Origin: Bacteroidales bacterium
GTDB taxonomy: Bacteria > Bacteroidota > Bacteroidia > Bacteroidales > F082
Direction of reading: 5' to 3'
Length of the DNA stretch: 64,000 bases
Assembly (NCBI GenBank): GCA_016281295.1
Contig: JAEEII010000184.1
Location: 8,228-72,227, forward strand
A program made the translations under genes and the position numbers. The notes below the pieces were generated by a model. It was not told the origin of the DNA and did not search any database. It worked only from the letters and a program-made list of their open reading frames with translations. Below are positions 7,393-17,500 of this stretch, in pieces. Position 1 is the first letter of the stretch; the number at the start of each line of letters is the position of its first letter.

Positions 7393-8814
7393 TCAAATAA
7401 GGATTTTCTTTTCAATTTCCGCCATCATCGTCCGGAACTGTTTGTCGGTGTCCATGCGGTCGGAGACGGTCTTACAGGCGTGATACACCGTTGCATGATC
7501 CTTGTTACCGCATTGCTGTCCGATGACGGCCAAACTGGCGTTTGAGTACTTCTTGGCGTAGAACATGGCGATTTGTCTTGCCTGGACTACCTGATGTTTG
7601 CGGGTGCTTTGCGAGAGAACCTCCAACGGTAGGGAGAAGTAGTCGCAAACCACATTCATGATGTATTCCACCGAGACTTCTTTCACTGAGTTACGGATGA
7701 AACGCTCGATGATCTGCTGTGCCAGCTCGATGGTGATCGCTTTCTTGTTCAGTGACGACTGGGCGACCAGTGAGATCAGCACGCCTTCCAGCTCGCGAAT
7801 GTTGGTGCGGACGCTGTTGGCGATATATTCGATAATCTCGTCAGGAAGCACGATGCCGTTGGTGTAAAGCTTGTTTTTCAAGATGGCAGCGCGGGTGGCG
7901 GAGTCGGGCATCTGAAGGTCGGCGGTAAGACCCCATTTGAACCTCGACAACAGCCGTGGCTCCATGTCCTGAAGATCGACGGGTAACTTGTCGCTGGTCA
8001 ACACCAACTGCTTCCCGTTCTGGTGCAGGTAGTTGAAGATGTGGAAAAATGTCTCCTGCGTCTTTGTCTTCTTCGCCAAAAACTGGATGTCGTCGATGAG
8101 TAACACGTCGATCATCTGGTAGAAATGCACGAAGTCGTTCAGGTTGTTGTTCTTCGAGGCGTTGACAAACTGGTTGATGAACTGCTCTGTCTGGACATAC
8201 AACACGGTCTTTTCAGGGAATTTGTGTTTGACGTGAAGCCCGATGGCATGGCATAGATGCGTCTTGCCCAACCCGGTCTGGCTGTAGATCAACAGAGGAT
8301 TGAACGCTGTCTTACCCGGGTTTTCAGCAATGGCAAGACCCGCTGAACGAGCCAAACGGTTGCAGTCACCTTCGATGAAGTTGTCGAACGAATAATTCTC
8401 GTTGAGCTGAGAGTCGATTTCCATCTTCTTCAGTCCCGGGATGATGAAGGGGTTGATGGGCTTCTCCGTCAGGTTTTCAGGCGCAACGCGGCCAAGAGTG
8501 GTGTTTTTAACATCATTGCGGTTGGTGCCAGGAACAACCATGCGGTAGGTCTGGTCGTTACTGTCCATGATGATGCTATACTCCAGTTTCCCCTCTGTGC
8601 CCAACACCTTCTTGATGGTTTTTTTCAGCAAGTCGATGTAATGCTCCTCAAGCCATTCATAGAAAAACTGACTGGGCACCTGAATGGTCAGCACATTGTT
8701 TGTAAACCCAATAGGGACAATGGGAGCGAACCAGGTGATATAACTCTGCTCCGAGATGTTGTCTTTGATGATTTCAAGACACTTCTTCCATATTTCGTTT
8801 GGGCTTTTGACCAT
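7393..8814 (-). CDS. dnaA: Chromosomal replication initiator protein DnaA
   Basis: AAA+ initiator that binds DnaA boxes and unwinds oriC. The 473 residues show all four domains: N-terminal domain I (MVKSPNEIWKKCLEIIKDNI), a short linker, the AAA+ domain with Walker A SQTGLGKT (residues 178-185) and Walker B LLIDDIQFL (D241, D242), sensor segments, and domain IV with the DnaA signature GNKDHATVYHACKTV near the C-terminus. The start at 8814 gives a normal N-terminus. I see no cluster of TTATCCACA-type boxes next to the gene, so the origin is not obviously here. The 157-bp upstream region is A/T-rich. Confidence 0.97.
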   Translation of the reverse strand: MVKSPNEIWKKCLEIIKDNISEQSYITWFAPIVPIGFTNNVLTIQVPSQFFYEWLEEHYIDLLKKTIKKVLGTEGKLEYSIIMDSNDQTYRMVVPGTNRNDVKNTTLGRVAPENLTEKPINPFIIPGLKKMEIDSQLNENYSFDNFIEGDCNRLARSAGLAIAENPGKTAFNPLLIYSQTGLGKTHLCHAIGLHVKHKFPEKTVLYVQTEQFINQFVNASKNNNLNDFVHFYQMIDVLLIDDIQFLAKKTKTQETFFHIFNYLHQNGKQLVLTSDKLPVDLQDMEPRLLSRFKWGLTADLQMPDSATRAAILKNKLYTNGIVLPDEIIEYIANSVRTNIRELEGVLISLVAQSSLNKKAITIELAQQIIERFIRNSVKEVSVEYIMNVVCDYFSLPLEVLSQSTRKHQVVQARQIAMFYAKKYSNASLAVIGQQCGNKDHATVYHACKTVSDRMDTDKQFRTMMAEIEKKILI

Positions 8815-8971
8815 GGGTAAACGTCCGTTTTCTTCTCACAATTTCAGACCGCAAAGTTCTAATGAAAATAGTTAATAAAAAAATTTTTTTGCTATTGACT
8901 TTGTACTTTTTTAGTTATAAATTACGATGGCAAAGTGTTGTAAAAAATTGCTCAATATTTAAATTATTGAT

Positions 8972-9586
8972 TTACACTGTTTTAAGGTAAGAAACGGAAA
9001 CCCCGAAGATTTTTTTGAATTTTGAGACAATGTTCTCCGCTTCGCTTTTTCTTGTTGAAAACTCTAAATAACAGTCCATTTCAAATCGTGGGTTTTGTTG
9101 CTCCAGACCTACCTCTTTCATCACCCGCATCACCTCATTCATCAAGGGATAGGGGAACTGGAGGCTATATACTTCGTCAACGGTTTTATCAATGATTTGG
9201 GCGTTGTCGAGGGCGTCGCGAGCCGCTGTCTTATAGGCGTTGATGAGTCCACTGACCCCAAGCTTGACACCTCCGAAATAACGGACGACGATGACGCAGA
9301 CATTGGTGACTTCTTTCGAGAGGATTTGGTTGAGGATGGGCTTTCCTGCCGTGCCTGATGGCTCGCCGTCATCGGAGGAACGGAAACAGCTCTTGTCGGG
9401 ACCAATCATATAGGCGTAACAATGATGTCTCGCGTCGTAATACTTTTTTTTGACTTCGGCCAAGGCTTTTTTCACATCGTCCTCGCTCATCACGGTGAAG
9501 GCTGAGGCAATGAATTTGCTGCCTTTCTCTTTGTACAGACCCTCGCCAGGCGCGGATAGCATCTTATAGGTGTCGTCGAACATCAT
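8972..9586 (-). CDS. YigZ/IMPACT family protein
   Basis: A 204-residue protein of the IMPACT/YigZ family (conserved, related to translation-control protein Impact; exact bacterial role uncertain). Signature segments are EKGSKFIASAF, ARHHCYAYMIG, SDDGEPSGTAGKPIL and VVRYFGGVKLGVSGLI. The frame continues upstream, but the homologous region begins at MMFDDTYK. The first of these two ATGs (9586) overlaps the TGA of the upstream transporter (ATGA), which implies translational coupling. The C-terminal domain ends in FGVSVSYLKTV. Confidence 0.87.
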   Translation of the reverse strand: MMFDDTYKMLSAPGEGLYKEKGSKFIASAFTVMSEDDVKKALAEVKKKYYDARHHCYAYMIGPDKSCFRSSDDGEPSGTAGKPILNQILSKEVTNVCVIVVRYFGGVKLGVSGLINAYKTAARDALDNAQIIDKTVDEVYSLQFPYPLMNEVMRVMKEVGLEQQNPRFEMDCYLEFSTRKSEAENIVSKFKKIFGVSVSYLKTV

Positions 9587-10452
9587 AGTTTCACCGTTAT
9601 TAAGATCACTGCAATGATGGCAATCACCAAACCGAGATAGTTCTTCCAGTTGAGTTTCTCCTTGAAGAGGAGCCACCCGCAGAGGGCAGTCATACATACT
9701 ACGCCGATGTTATAGATGGGGAAAAGCACCACATTGTCGAAGACCCGCATGGCATGATATATAAAATAGGTGGAGAAGAAGTTCGTGGCTCCAAGCACCG
9801 CACCGCCGACAGCGTTTTTCCATTGCCATTTCGAATTCCCTTTGACGAGGTCATAAACCACCAAAAGCAGGCCGAACACAAAGGAAACGGAATAGATGAA
9901 TGCAATCATGGGGGTGATGTCGTCGGCAGTGTTGGCTGTCTCAGTGAGTTTCATCAGCACGTCGCCGATACCGGTGCCAAAGAAGATGAAGACAGGCAGC
10001 ATCGCGGTACCTGCATGGAGGTTGCGGGATGTATCTTTGCGCTGCCCGGTGCCGACTACCAGAAACAAAGCCACCAAGGCTAACCCGATGCCGATGGCGG
10101 GAATCACTCCGAGTTCCTCTTTCAGGAAAAGGACTCCGAACAGGGTGGGGATGACCACTGATAGCTTGCTGGCTAGCGAGGTTACGGTGACACCGGAGCG
10201 TTGGCTGGAGACAGTCATCAGCACGTAGGTGAGGATAAACCAAAAGCCAGTCAACAACGAGAGGGAAAACCACGCCTCGCCGACAGGCGAGGCCACAGGG
10301 GCCTTCATGGCACTCATGAAAATGCCCAAAGCGGCTGCAACCGCATAGTTCCATGCCAAGGCCTGGTGGTTGTCAAGGTTGAAACGCTTGAACAAACGCA
10401 TCACCACAAAGATGGCGGTGGAGAATAGAATGGCGCAAATCAAATGAATCAT
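9583..10452 (-). CDS. EamA/DMT-superfamily transporter
   Basis: A 289-residue integral membrane protein with about ten hydrophobic helices and the internal two-fold repeat of the drug/metabolite transporter superfamily. Each half carries the EamA pattern, with LFLKEEL.VI..IGIGLALVALFLVVG in the first half and LLFKEKLNWKNYLGLVIAIIAVILI in the second. The substrate cannot be predicted. It overlaps the YigZ gene by four bases. Its ATG at 10452 is 54 bp from the divergent prmC ORF. Confidence 0.85.
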   Translation of the reverse strand: MIHLICAILFSTAIFVVMRLFKRFNLDNHQALAWNYAVAAALGIFMSAMKAPVASPVGEAWFSLSLLTGFWFILTYVLMTVSSQRSGVTVTSLASKLSVVIPTLFGVLFLKEELGVIPAIGIGLALVALFLVVGTGQRKDTSRNLHAGTAMLPVFIFFGTGIGDVLMKLTETANTADDITPMIAFIYSVSFVFGLLLVVYDLVKGNSKWQWKNAVGGAVLGATNFFSTYFIYHAMRVFDNVVLFPIYNIGVVCMTALCGWLLFKEKLNWKNYLGLVIAIIAVILITVKL

Positions 10453-10506
10453 AGTCGAAAAAAATGGGAGAACAAAAATAGAAAAAATATTGAATCAAGG
10501 TGAAAA

Positions 10507-11433
10507 ATGAAAAAGGTTATTGTTACTTTTGTGGTGATGATAGGTTTTGAATTACATAAAACAAAAAGGCATTTCACCGCAGTGCTGGCCCGGACGTTCT
10601 CAGAACGCGAGGCGGAACAGCTGATGCGCATCCTCTTGGAGGATCTCTTTGACATCGACCTGAAAAGGCAACTGTTGGAGCCGCAGATGCGTATCGATGA
10701 ATACCAACATGCCTTGCTCAAAGATGCGGTGCAGCGGTTGCTGGATGGCGAGCCTGTGCAGTATGTCACCGGCAAAGCATGGTTCGACGGACTTCTGTTT
10801 CACGTAGATGACGCGGTGCTGATCCCTCGCCCAGAGACAGAGGAATTGGTGGGGATGGTGGCGAACTCAGTGCCTGTGGATCGTCCTTTGCGGGTGTGGG
10901 ACGTGGGTACAGGCTCAGGATGTATCGCTGTCGCCCTGGCAAAACGTCTCCCTTTGGCTGAAGTGAAGGCGATTGATGTCTCGGAAAAAGCCCTGGCAAC
11001 GGCGCGACGTAATGCGGAATGGAATGGGGTGAATGTCGATTTCATCTGCGACGATGTGCTTCATCCTCATTCCGAAATCTGGTGTCACCCCGTGGATTTA
11101 GTGGTTAGTAATCCCCCTTATATCCGTGAAAGGGAGAAAAAAACCATGGAGTGTAATGTCCTTGACCATGAGCCTTCTTTGGCGCTCTTTGTCCCCGATG
11201 AGGATCCTTTGCTGTTCTATCGGCAAATTCTCACCCTCGCCGTTTCTCAATTAACCGCAACTGGCTCGATTTGGTTTGAAATCAACGAAGCCATGGGGGA
11301 TGCCATGACAAATCTATGCCACTCGATGGGCCTTTCTGCTGTGATCAAAGAAGACTATAACAAAAAGAGACGCTTTTGCGTCTCTTTTCAAGGTGATATA
11401 AAGGATGAACCCCTTTCACTCAATAAATTCTAA
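10507..11433 (+). CDS. prmC: Release factor glutamine methyltransferase PrmC
   Basis: Methylates the Gln of the GGQ motif in peptide release factors. The 308-residue frame has the N-terminal helical domain (EREAEQLMRILLEDLF), GEPVQYVTGKAWFDG, IPRPETEELV, the SAM motif DVGTGSGCIAVALA and the catalytic VVSNPPYI. An alternative start at ATG 10537 (MIGFELHKTK) fits the family N-terminus better, because a TTACTTTTG promoter-like element overlaps the first codons (about 10522-10530). Near the 3' end, codons for KKRRFCVSF form an 11-bp perfect hairpin (11363-11388) resembling a terminator. The product converges on the minus-strand subtilase with 4 bp between the stops. Confidence 0.93.
   Translation: MKKVIVTFVVMIGFELHKTKRHFTAVLARTFSEREAEQLMRILLEDLFDIDLKRQLLEPQMRIDEYQHALLKDAVQRLLDGEPVQYVTGKAWFDGLLFHVDDAVLIPRPETEELVGMVANSVPVDRPLRVWDVGTGSGCIAVALAKRLPLAEVKAIDVSEKALATARRNAEWNGVNVDFICDDVLHPHSEIWCHPVDLVVSNPPYIREREKKTMECNVLDHEPSLALFVPDEDPLLFYRQILTLAVSQLTATGSIWFEINEAMGDAMTNLCHSMGLSAVIKEDYNKKRRFCVSFQGDIKDEPLSLNKF
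11363..11388 (-). terminator. Hairpin inside the prmC 3' end, probable terminator of the minus-strand subtilase
   Basis: AAAAGAGACGC (11363-11373), a TTTT loop and GCGTCTCTTTT (11378-11388) form 11 perfect base pairs. On the minus strand it lies 50 bp after the subtilase stop and ends in a T-run, so it can terminate that transcript. On the plus strand it is within prmC coding sequence, 45 bp before its stop. The core GAGACGC recurs in the mscL terminator. Confidence 0.6.
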
Positions 11434-11437
11434 TTTC

Positions 11438-13966
11438 TTAATTAACCACTTTCCTAACCAAGGCTCCTTTCGCCGTCAGAATCCTGACGATGTAAATCCC
11501 CGAAGGATGGTTTTTCAAGAGGGATGCAGACGAGTCAGTGCTGGAGGGAGCGTCGTAGATGACTTGTCCCAGTGTGTTGAAGATGGTGACGCGTTGGATG
11601 TCAGTCGGCTCTTCGTCTTCGTGAACCGTCATCACGGTCTTATCAAGGCAGTCGGACCAAGCGATGTACTCGCCGCCGTTGTTGCTGATTCCGTATCGGT
11701 ATTGTCCGATGGGTAACACATCCCAGTCGTAATCTACATAATGAGGCTCAGCCACGTTTTCGGCAATCAGCTCCGGGTTGCTTCCGCATTGGTCGCGGTA
11801 GATGTTGAAGGGATTGCCCACGGTGATGTCGTCGATATAATAAGCGTTGTCATACTCTCCTTCGGCAAGTTGGTTGGCGTATTTCCATTCGAGGAGGTGG
11901 TTGCCGGGTGACAGCGTGTAGGAGAAATGTGTCCACGGAACCTCGTCTTTGATGGCCTCGCCCTGCTGCACATTGTCGATGAAGAATCCACCGCCGTTGA
12001 GCGGGAAACAGCTGATGCGCGCCTCGAAGCTGATGACGCAGGTGACGGGGACGTTCACGGCAAGGCTAAGGCTGCTCGTGGAAAACATCCCTACGTTGGT
12101 TGACTTGGCACAATAGCTGCCCCCGTGAGGGTTATTGGTGGCGATTACCCAGGGGCTGTTGGCGTCGTTGAGCCACATGTTCTGGTAGAAGTCGCCCGAT
12201 TCAAATCCTTCGACGATGCTGTTGGGCATGTTCCAGCTGAGACTCACACGTTGGTTGTTGATGACCTCTGTCTCGATATCCACTACCTTTTCAACGTTGA
12301 CGTAGTTGGAGGGCAGGGTGGTGATGCCGTTGTCGAGCTCCGCAATAATATAATAGGTGTAATTGCCGCCATAGTTCAGATGGTCGGTGTAGGTAGTGGT
12401 GGTGAGGCCATTGGCGATGCGCAGTCCGTCGCGGTAAACGCTGTAGGAAACGGCTTGTGCCGCGGCTTCCCAACTAAGGGTCACCGTCTCGCCGTCGAAG
12501 TCGGCGGTGAGGCCAGTGGGGCCATGGAAGAACAAGGCGTTCACGGCGGCAAGAGCATCGATGCGGCCCGAACCGCTGATGTTGTTCTTCTTGTAGTTGC
12601 CAATCTTCACGGCGGTGAGCTCGATGATGGAGTCAATCTGGACAGGACTCAGCTCGGGATTAGCTTCCAACATCAATGCCATCACACCGGCGGCGCAGGG
12701 TGTTGCCATCGAAGTGCCGTCGTAAGCGATGTAACCGTTATTGGTCGCATAGTTGAGCGACGTGATGTTGCTACCCGGGGCGGAGATGTCGGGGCGGATG
12801 AGACCAGGCATGTCGGCGTTGCCGTTTTCGTAAGGATAGTCGTTGTACTCGCCAATCTGTGCGCCTTCTGTCCATGTGACAGGTCCTATGGATGAGAATG
12901 CGCTGTGCTTGTCGTTCGAGTCGGTGGCACCGATGCATACCACGGCGGTGTGACCGCCCGTGATGGTTTGGTCGGGATGGAACCAGGGCGGAGGACAGTT
13001 GCCGGGTGACTCGATGTTATAAGGGATGGGACAGGCGTATAGGGTCTGTCCGTCGTTGCCTGCGGCTACCGCGGCCACCACACCGGCTTCTAACACAGTC
13101 TCGTAAGCCTGACGGTAAACTCCATAGCCTCCCGTACCTACGTCGCCAAAAGAGCAGCTGAGGATGTCGGCCCCGTGCTCAAGGGCGAACTCAATGCCAC
13201 CTAAAAGCTCGGCGTCACCACCCGCTCCTTCCGCATTCATGATCTTCAGCACCATGATTTTGGCACCCGGGGCAACGCCGGTCATCGTGCCTGCCGTGCC
13301 TTGTCCTGCAACGATGCCAGCGCAGTGACTCCCATGACCGTGGTCATCCATGGGGTCGTCATCGTGATTGACGACATCGTAACCGTGATGCGGAAACTCA
13401 GCACCCCCATCCCAAAGGCTGTTGGCGATGTCGAGATGGTTGTAGTTGACCCCCGTGTCAAGGATGGCAACGATAACACCCTCTCCCGTATATCCTGAGT
13501 CGCCGTTGTAGTTCCACACCTCAGGAGCATGCACTTTGTCCACATGCCAGGCGTTTTCTTTCTCGGCACTGACGTATGGCTTCTCATTCTCAGGAAGCAT
13601 TCTCCTCAACTCGTCACGATATACCCTGGCGATGTCACGGCGTCCCTCAAGCTGTTCAAGCACCGCGTCGGTGACTTGACAAGAGAATCCGTTGAGGATC
13701 CAAAAAGGTTGGATCGACTGAACCTCATCGTTGAAACTTTCCAAAAAACGCATGATTTCATGTTGTGATTGTTGACAGAAAGCTTTATGCTCCTCAATCA
13801 CCAATGCGCGCCGCTGCGCTTTGTCCATAAAAGGTGTCTTACGGGTCATTTCGACCTCGTTCAATTGATCGGCCATCACCACGATGACACGATGGTGCTG
13901 TTTGCTCTGCCCGAATACCAGACCGCAGCAGAAAACGAAAACCAAAAAAATAAACGCTTTTCTCAT
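11438..13966 (-). CDS. T9SS-secreted subtilisin-like serine peptidase (S8)
   Basis: An 842-residue secreted protease. The start is placed at ATG 13966 (MRKAFIFLVFVFCCGLVFG), which gives a clean signal peptide; the frame extends nine codons upstream. A propeptide-like region (to about residue 140) precedes the S8 domain. The catalytic triad is complete: D170 (VAILDTGVNY), H211 (DHGHGSHCAGI) and S419 (GTSMATPCAAG), with the oxyanion Asn304 (AAGNDG). A fibronectin III-like domain (GLTADFDGETVTLSWEAAA) and a jelly-roll-like region follow. It ends with a T9SS type A sorting domain (RVTIFNTLGQVIY ... GIYIVRILTAKGALVRKVVN). Expected to act outside the cell on proteins; substrates unknown. Confidence 0.92.
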   Translation of the reverse strand: MRKAFIFLVFVFCCGLVFGQSKQHHRVIVVMADQLNEVEMTRKTPFMDKAQRRALVIEEHKAFCQQSQHEIMRFLESFNDEVQSIQPFWILNGFSCQVTDAVLEQLEGRRDIARVYRDELRRMLPENEKPYVSAEKENAWHVDKVHAPEVWNYNGDSGYTGEGVIVAILDTGVNYNHLDIANSLWDGGAEFPHHGYDVVNHDDDPMDDHGHGSHCAGIVAGQGTAGTMTGVAPGAKIMVLKIMNAEGAGGDAELLGGIEFALEHGADILSCSFGDVGTGGYGVYRQAYETVLEAGVVAAVAAGNDGQTLYACPIPYNIESPGNCPPPWFHPDQTITGGHTAVVCIGATDSNDKHSAFSSIGPVTWTEGAQIGEYNDYPYENGNADMPGLIRPDISAPGSNITSLNYATNNGYIAYDGTSMATPCAAGVMALMLEANPELSPVQIDSIIELTAVKIGNYKKNNISGSGRIDALAAVNALFFHGPTGLTADFDGETVTLSWEAAAQAVSYSVYRDGLRIANGLTTTTYTDHLNYGGNYTYYIIAELDNGITTLPSNYVNVEKVVDIETEVINNQRVSLSWNMPNSIVEGFESGDFYQNMWLNDANSPWVIATNNPHGGSYCAKSTNVGMFSTSSLSLAVNVPVTCVISFEARISCFPLNGGGFFIDNVQQGEAIKDEVPWTHFSYTLSPGNHLLEWKYANQLAEGEYDNAYYIDDITVGNPFNIYRDQCGSNPELIAENVAEPHYVDYDWDVLPIGQYRYGISNNGGEYIAWSDCLDKTVMTVHEDEEPTDIQRVTIFNTLGQVIYDAPSSTDSSASLLKNHPSGIYIVRILTAKGALVRKVVN

Positions 13967-14016
13967 AATGTATAAAATGTAAATTTGTTGCAAAAATACG
14001 ATTCTTTCTTCTTACT

Positions 14017-14051
14017 TGTTACTTCTGTCTTTTAAAAAATCCCTATCTTTG
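14017..14051 (+). promoter_or_regulatory. rnpB promoter
   Basis: The -7 element TATCTTTG at 14044-14051 lies six bases before the mapped 5' end of the RNase P RNA, exactly the position expected for a Bacteroidota housekeeping promoter. A weak TTG is seen at 14016-14018. Confidence 0.7.
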
Positions 14052-14056
14052 CCGCC

Positions 14057-14428
14057 GCGATGAGAGGAGACTGTCGCGGGTCGGGAAAGCCGACGCGAGG
14101 AAAGTCGGGACAGCACAGAGCACCATACTTCCTAACGGGAAGGTGTCCGAAAGGGCAACAGCAAGTGCCACAGAAAATTACCGCCTGTCTTTCAACAGGT
14201 AAGGGTGAAAACGTGAGGTAAGAGCTCACGCGCCATCTGGCGACACGATGGTGGGGTAAACCTTATGGGCTGCAAGACCAAGTAAGAAGATGCTGATCCG
14301 CAAGGACCGAAAGGGCTGCTCGCCTGAGTCTTTTGGGTAGGTTGCTTGAGCCTGCGGGTGACCGTAGGCCTAGAGAAATGACAGTCGCCCCGCAAGGGGA
14401 ACAGAATCCCGCTTACCACTCTCATCGC
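14057..14428 (+). ncRNA. rnpB: RNase P RNA (catalytic subunit, type A)
   Basis: The RNA component of RNase P, which matures tRNA 5' ends. The ends are set by the P1 stem: GCGATGAGAG (14057-14066) pairs exactly with CTCTCATCGC (14419-14428). The conserved cores are easily read: GAGGAAAGTCGGGAC near the 5' end (CR-I), ACAGAAAATTACCGC, AGGTAAGGGTGAAA, and near the 3' end GAGAAATGACAGTCGCC and ACAGAATCCCGCTTA (CR-V). The 372-nt length is typical of bacterial type A. It is followed directly by TTTTTT, which with the P1 3' strand serves as terminator. Confidence 0.95.
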
Positions 14429-14502
14429 TTTTTTCATAATATTTGCATCACAAGGTCGTTTGTACCAAAATAATGTGTATTTTCGTACCAAATTTCTATC
14501 AC

Positions 14503-17500
14503 ATGAGAATGCGAATCATCTATCTGGCTCCTGTGCTGCTTTTCGGGATGCTATCTCACACTGCGTCAGCACAGAAGCAAATTCCTCTTTATGAGCCTAA
14601 TGTGCTTTTTGAACAAGGGAAAACCTTGTTTAATAATGGCGAATATGGTGCCGCCCTGGAGTCGTTTTCTAACTATCTTGGTCTCGTCGAAGACAAGAAG
14701 TTGCAGGCTGCCGTGGACGCCCAATATTATATCGCGGTCAGCGCCCTCTATTCTGGTAAAGCTGACGCTGAGGCCAAAATAAAGGCCTTTGTCAATGACT
14801 ATCCGGGTAGCACATGGTCGGTCCATGCCAACTTCCTTTATGCCAACATGCTCTTTAACAAGAAGAAGTATGCAGAGGCTTTGGAAATCTATCATCAGAC
14901 TCCCGCGGAGTCACTGAGCTACCAGGAAGCCCAACAGATGCAGTTCAACATGGCGTATGCCTATCTCCAAATGGGGGAGGAGGATCGCGCCCTGTCGCTC
15001 TTCCAAGGTATTGCGCTTAATCAAGGCAAATTTCAAAACGATGCCCGTTACTACTATGGCCATATCCAATATCTTAAAGGGAAAGACCTGGAGGCCCTGC
15101 GCTATTTCGAGATGCTCCGCGACCATCCGCTTTATGGCAAGACGGTGCCTGCCTATCTCATGCAAATCAACTACCGTAACGGCGACTATGACGCGGTCCT
15201 TGAAGATGGCCCCGATGCGGTGCTTAATGCCGATACCAAGAAAAAAGGCGAGATGGCCATGATCGTGGCGGACGCTTATTTCCATAAACAGGACTATGTC
15301 AAAGCACTCGAATATTACGATATCTTTAGCCGTAACAGTACGGGTCGCGCCATGACCCGTGAGGCTTACTACCAGATGGGTGCCTGCAAGATGAAGACCA
15401 ACAACCTCAAAGGGGCTATCGCTGACCTTCAGAAAGCGGCCTCCGACAAGGATACCATCGGACAGTATGCATCCTATTTCTTGGCTTCCTGCTATGCCGA
15501 CACCGACCAGCCGAAATATGCCCGTAACGCCTTCTATACGGCCTATAAAGCTGGATTCGACAAGACCATCAGCGAAGACGCATTGTTCAACTATGCCCAT
15601 CTCAGCCTGATCCCCGGCACCGACCCCTTTGGCGAGGCCGTCGCGCAACTGGATGCCTTCGTGGAGGGAAACCCCGACTCGAAACGTCGTGCCGAAGCAG
15701 AAGAGCTGGCCGTTTATCTGCTGCTTAACGCCAAAAACAACGATGAGGCTCTTTCCCGTTTGGACAAGATGCGCAACAAAAGCCCGGAACTGAAAACCGT
15801 CTATGACGAACTGCTCTTCTCCACGGGTATCGAGAACTACCAGAACAAACAGTATGATAAGGCACAGCCTTATTTCTCCAAGATCCTCAATGGCAAACAG
15901 TCGGGCGAAAAGAAAGCCGAAGCTGCTTTCTGGCTCGCTGAGTCAGCTTACGCTGCGAACGACTTCGTGACGGCAGAACGCTATTTCAAACAAGTCAAGA
16001 ACTACAGCAACGCCTCCCGTGAGCTGCAAGCACAGGCTGATTATGGACTGGGCTATGTCAACTACCAAAAACCGGATTACGAAACAGCTATCGCCAACTT
16101 CCGTAGCTTTATCCAACGTTGCGACGAAAACCGTACCGACCTCAAATCGGACGCTTACATCCGTCTCGGCGACTGCTTCTTCGTGGATCGCAACTATGAC
16201 CTGGCAATCAATTATTACGACCTTGCCACGAGAGTGGGTAAGTTCAATTCCGACTATGCGCTGTTCCAACAGGGACTCTGCTATGGCGCCAAGGGCGACT
16301 CTAACCGTAAAATCGCCATCCTTAATGACATGGTGGCCGCCTATCCTAGCACCAACTATTATGACCGCGCCCTGTTCGAGATTGGCAATACCCATTTGGT
16401 GTATGGCGACAAACGTTCCGCCATCGCCGCTTTCAACCGTCTTACCAAAGAACGCCCCCGCTCTGCCTATACCCGTCAGGCTCTCATGAAAATCGGCATG
16501 ATTTATTATAACAACGACCAGAATGAACAGGCGTTGACCAACCTCAAGACGCTGGTAACCAACTACCCGAACACCGACGAGTCGCGTGAGGCACTCTCCA
16601 TCATAAGGAGTATTTTCATGGAACGCAACGACCTGAACAGCTACTTCACCTTCGTGGAAAACTCAGGATCAGGACAGATTCAGGTGACACAACAGGATTC
16701 TCTCGCTTTCGCCAATGCGGAGAACTTCTTCCTCGATGGCCGATATCAGGAAGCCGAAAAGGCCTTGAAATACTATTTCGACCAATTCCAAAGGGGTGCC
16801 TTCTCGCTGAAAGCACATCAATATGCGGTCGAATGCGCTGAGAAAGTGGGCACAGAGGACGAAGTGGTCAACCATCTGACTTATATTCTGAACCAACCCA
16901 ACAACGACTATACCGACCAAGCCCTCTTGAAATTGGCTCGTATCGAATATGACCGCGGTAACTACGAACAGGCCGGGACCCATTATGCCCGCCTGGCCGC
17001 CGTGACCGAAGAGCCGCTGCGCAAACTGGAAGCCCTCGAGGGAAGCATGAAGAGCTATTACTTCCGTGATGACTACGACAAGGCCATCGAGATGGGGGAG
17101 AACCTCATCCAGTCGAAGGACTTGACCGTCGAACAAACCAACCAAATCAACCACATCGTCGGGAAGTCTTATTTCATGAAAGGTAATTACACAACGGCCT
17201 TGCAATGGCTCGACAAGAGCTCCCGTGCCGACAAGTCGGTGTTTGGCGCAGAGAGCGCTTATTACTCAGCAGTGTGCTCCTTCAAACAAGGCAAACTCGA
17301 TGAGACGGAGAACAAGGTGTTCGACATCTCTGACAAGTTCTCCACACACGAGTATTGGGTCGCCAAGTCCTTTATTTTGCTCTCGGACGTGTACGTTGAA
17401 AAGAACAACACCTTCCAGGCAAAAGAGACCTTGCGCAGCGTCATCGACAACTGCTCCATCACAGAGCTGAAAACCGAAGCCCAGCATCGTCTGGATCACA

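Noticed and set aside
8815..8971. Replication origin next to dnaA
   Set aside because: No cluster of TTATCCACA-type boxes or unwinding element is visible; only A/T-rich sequence.
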